DNA from: an uncultured Eubacteriales bacterium
GTDB taxonomy: Bacteria; Bacillota; Clostridia; Oscillospirales; CAG-382
DNA: 7,532 bases
Direction of reading: 5' to 3'
Assembly (NCBI GenBank): GCA_900551295.1
Contig: URVJ01000034.1
Span: 1 to 7,532, forward strand
Numbering within the stretch: position 1 is the first letter of the stretch; every line of letters begins with the position of its first letter. Below the pieces are notes generated by a model that did no database searches, was not told where the DNA came from, and saw nothing but the letters and a program-made list of their open reading frames with translations. Positions 5,551 through 7,532 of the stretch are shown in pieces. Position numbers and translations under genes: made by a program.

Positions 5551-6471
5551 ATGGAAGAGCAATACGGAATTTTTACGCGTGAAGAAACCGACGAACTTTT
5601 GCTGAAAAATGCGCAGTTCGGAATAAGCGCAAAGCCGCAGATTTACTTTTCAAAGCCGTTGCCGCGCGGCAGACGCGAGTTTGTTCCGCACCACCATACC
5701 GAGCTTGAAATGTCGTATCTTGTAAGCGGCAGCGGAGAATATACGCTGAAAGACCGCGTTTACGAAATGAACCGCGGAGATATATTCCTTTTTTCAAACG
5801 ACGAGCTGCATAAGATCACGTATGTGGACGGAGATTTTGTGCTGTTCAACATCAAATTTCTGCCGAGGGCGATACGCGAGGAGAGTACGGACGGAAAAGC
5901 TCCGTTTTATCTCGATCTTTTCTGGAACAGAAAAACGTCTTTTTCGCATAAAATAAGAACGTCGGAACCCGGAGGAGAACGGTATACCGCGCTTTTGAGA
6001 AAAATTTTCGAGGAAACGGCAAAGCCTGCTCCGGGCAGCGATATTCTGATAAAGCAGTATATAATAGAAATTCTCGTGCTTGCGGCAAGAGAATCGGGTT
6101 ACGGGCAAAACGACTGTTCAGAGTCGGAACGGCTGTCTGCGGACGCGCTGTGGTCGGTAAACCTTGCGGAGGACTATATCGAAAAGCATTTTACCGAGGA
6201 AATAAGCCTGTCAGAGCTGTCGGAGAAATTCGGAATGTCGAGAAATGCCCTGACAAGCGGTTTCAAGACGCTCAACGGCGTTTCTCCGAAAAATTATATA
6301 ACTTCGCTCAGACTCGATAAGGCTGCAAGTCTGCTGAAATCCACAAGACTGTCGGTGCTTGACGTCGCGCTGGAGTGCGGATATAACAGCACGGCGAGCT
6401 TTAATAAAATGTTTTTGAAAATAATCGGTAAAACTCCGACAGAGTACAGAAAAGCATATGAAAAACAGTGA
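5551..6471 (+). CDS. AraC-family transcriptional regulator with N-terminal cupin domain
   Basis: This 306-residue cytoplasmic DNA-binding regulator has the standard two-part layout. Residues ~28-105 form an AraC-type cupin, with the HHH cluster at 47-49 followed by E51 and E53, and the RGDIFLF strand at 75-81; it would bind a small ligand, often a sugar, in this family. Residues ~203-304 form the double helix-turn-helix domain: first helix pair ~219-239 (LSELSEKFGMSRNAL), second ~267-288, ending in the family signature around the GKTPTEYR segment (293-300). The ligand cannot be read from the sequence. The gene overlaps the acyltransferase gene by 14 bases, so the two are probably translated together. 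The 43-base gap after mnmG holds no terminator; readthrough from mnmG or a private promoter (TATAAAT around 5527-5533 is a weak -10 candidate) are both possible. Confidence 0.95.
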   Translation: MEEQYGIFTREETDELLLKNAQFGISAKPQIYFSKPLPRGRREFVPHHHTELEMSYLVSGSGEYTLKDRVYEMNRGDIFLFSNDELHKITYVDGDFVLFNIKFLPRAIREESTDGKAPFYLDLFWNRKTSFSHKIRTSEPGGERYTALLRKIFEETAKPAPGSDILIKQYIIEILVLAARESGYGQNDCSESERLSADALWSVNLAEDYIEKHFTEEISLSELSEKFGMSRNALTSGFKTLNGVSPKNYITSLRLDKAASLLKSTRLSVLDVALECGYNSTASFNKMFLKIIGKTPTEYRKAYEKQ

Positions 6472-7378
6472 TATTTACGAAAATCTTGAAAAAATATCGG
6501 GATTTGACGGAAAGTGCATAGCTCTTGCGCTGCAAAATGCGCAAAAACTGAGAGCAAGCGAGCTGTCGCGGGTGTTTTTTTCGTGCGGAACGCCCAAAAG
6601 GCTTGACGGCGGCACACTGTTTTTTAAAGAGGCTTTCTATCCTGCGGAGTTTTTTTCATACGCTCGTAAAGTAATAAAAGCCGCCGGAATGTGTCCCGAA
6701 ACGGGATTTTTGTACCTTTATATATGCTTTGCGCAAAAATCGTATGAAGTATTTGAAAGTATCGGTTGCGGCGGCTTGTTTTTTGATACAATGATCGCGC
6801 TCGCCGGACAGTCGGGGGAATATTTCGGAAACGGCGGCGTGTACGGACTGTACGATTATGTCTGGTTCTGCAATCATGTGCGCGCAAATGTGCTGCGGCT
6901 CGGCAGCTTTGAATATCAGAACGGAAACGCGGATTTTGAAAACGCGGTGCGCTTAAAAGACGGACGGTGCATTAAAAACGGGCAGCGCACGGTGTTTATC
7001 CATGTTCCCGACGGCGCCGATCTCTCAAAGTGCGCAAGGCAGACGTCATATAAGCTTGCGCGAAAACTGTACGGGATTGATTTGTTTGTATGCGATTCAT
7101 GGCTTCTGTATGAGCCGACGGTAAAGGAGCTTCCCGAAAATTCCAACATTCGCTCATTCTTTGCGGACTTTGAAATTGTATCGGTTTTTGAAACTCATGA
7201 GCGCGCGGATTTGTACCGCGTGTTCGGCAGAAACGCGGATTTTTCAGATATTTCCTCTTTGCCATGCTCAACACGCCTGCAACGCGTTTGTATAAATCGA
7301 CTGAAATCGGGTCTGCCGACGGGGTCGGGCGTCGGAGTGCTGAAAATAACACAAATCGACGCAGGTAACAATATATAG
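6458..7378 (+). CDS. Acyltransferase-like protein (DUF5596 / GNAT_C type)
   Basis: This 306-residue protein fits the 'acyltransferase domain-containing protein' family of Firmicutes, with an N-terminal helical NAT_N/DUF5596-like part (~1-150) and a GNAT_C-like part (~175-260). Recognisable segments are GLYDYVWFCNHVRANVLRLGSFEY (130-153), RTVFIHVPDGADLS (177-190), CDSWLLYEP (212-220) and ENSNIRSF (227-234), in the family order. No signal peptide or membrane segment is seen. The substrate and acyl donor are unknown, and I do not claim activity. The ATG lies inside the end of the AraC gene, 14 bases before its stop. There is only a weak purine-rich stretch (AGAAAAG) upstream, so translation probably depends on coupling. 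The regulator-enzyme overlap suggests the regulator responds to a compound linked to this protein's substrate; that is inference. Confidence 0.82.
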   Translation: MKNSDIYENLEKISGFDGKCIALALQNAQKLRASELSRVFFSCGTPKRLDGGTLFFKEAFYPAEFFSYARKVIKAAGMCPETGFLYLYICFAQKSYEVFESIGCGGLFFDTMIALAGQSGEYFGNGGVYGLYDYVWFCNHVRANVLRLGSFEYQNGNADFENAVRLKDGRCIKNGQRTVFIHVPDGADLSKCARQTSYKLARKLYGIDLFVCDSWLLYEPTVKELPENSNIRSFFADFEIVSVFETHERADLYRVFGRNADFSDISSLPCSTRLQRVCINRLKSGLPTGSGVGVLKITQIDAGNNI

Positions 7379-7532
7379 TACCGCAGATAAAGAGCCGCAC
7401 ATATATATGTAAAATAGAAATAAAGAACCTGAAAATGGCGCAAAAGCGAGTGCGTGCAAAACCAAGGCAAAAAAAGAACAAAAAGTGTGCAAAACAACGA
7501 AGTTGGGGATAAGAAGGTAAAAAAAGACAAAA
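7379..7532. other. A-rich intergenic tail, no credible gene
   Basis: The + strand here is strongly purine-biased (many AAAA runs), similar to the mnmG leader. A 25-codon very basic frame (7435-7512) has no ribosome binding site. There is no intrinsic terminator after the acyltransferase gene. GAAGG at 7514-7518 could be the ribosome binding site of a gene starting beyond the window. Confidence 0.5.
7399..7410. repeat. Perfect 12-base palindrome
   Basis: ACATATATATGT is its own reverse complement, 20 bases after the acyltransferase stop. Such A/T palindromes can be operators, but alternating AT tracts are common by chance. Confidence 0.4.

Noticed and set aside
7435..7512. 25-codon lysine/arginine-rich frame after the acyltransferase gene
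   Set aside because: It has no ribosome binding site, and its composition is what an A-rich purine tract yields in any frame.

Overview
The window looks like a piece of chromosome from a Gram-positive anaerobe of the class Clostridia, most likely an Oscillospiraceae/Ruminococcaceae-type gut bacterium. This rests on the gene families (a TIGR03960 radical SAM protein followed by a DUF2344/TIGR03936 protein, a bacterial MnmG, an AraC regulator beside a GNAT-C-type acyltransferase), the purine-rich or GGTGA ribosome binding sites, and moderate GC with heavy use of ATA and AGA codons. The assignment is inferred from style, not from a species-level match.

Layout. (1) 1-276 is a non-coding leader holding two tandem copies of a ~104-base hairpin-headed repeat, then a very good sigma-A-type promoter and a GGTGA ribosome binding site. 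(2) 277-2825 is a two-gene translationally coupled unit (4-base ATGA overlap): a 636-residue radical SAM protein and a 213-residue DUF2344 protein. In many Clostridia this pair is followed by RNase G and the L21/L27 ribosomal protein genes; here it is not. (3) 2826-3629 is about 800 bases without a credible gene. It holds inverted repeats, a terminator-like structure with a competing pairing, and two more tandem copies of the same repeat (period 102 bases). (4) 3630-5507 is a complete mnmG (tRNA U34 modification), without mnmE or rsmG beside it. (5) 5551-7378 is an AraC-family regulator overlapping by 14 bases an acyltransferase-like protein of unknown substrate. (6) 7379-7532 is an A/purine-rich tail with a 12-base palindrome and no convincing gene.

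All genes lie on the + strand. The radical SAM pair is one operon driven by the promoter at 210-238. mnmG, the regulator and the acyltransferase may form a second unit: the mnmG-regulator gap is 43 bases with no terminator visible, and the last two genes overlap.

The most interesting signal is the repeat family. Four copies in two tandem pairs, all in the same orientation, flank the radical SAM/DUF2344 unit and its trailing non-coding region. Each copy whose left end is visible begins with a perfect 7-bp stem and a 4-base loop. The stem carries a compensatory base-pair change in copy 4, so folding, rather than coding, may be what is kept. I do not recognise this family under any named repeat or RNA class. 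No CRISPR array, tRNA, rRNA, transposase or recognisable riboswitch was found.
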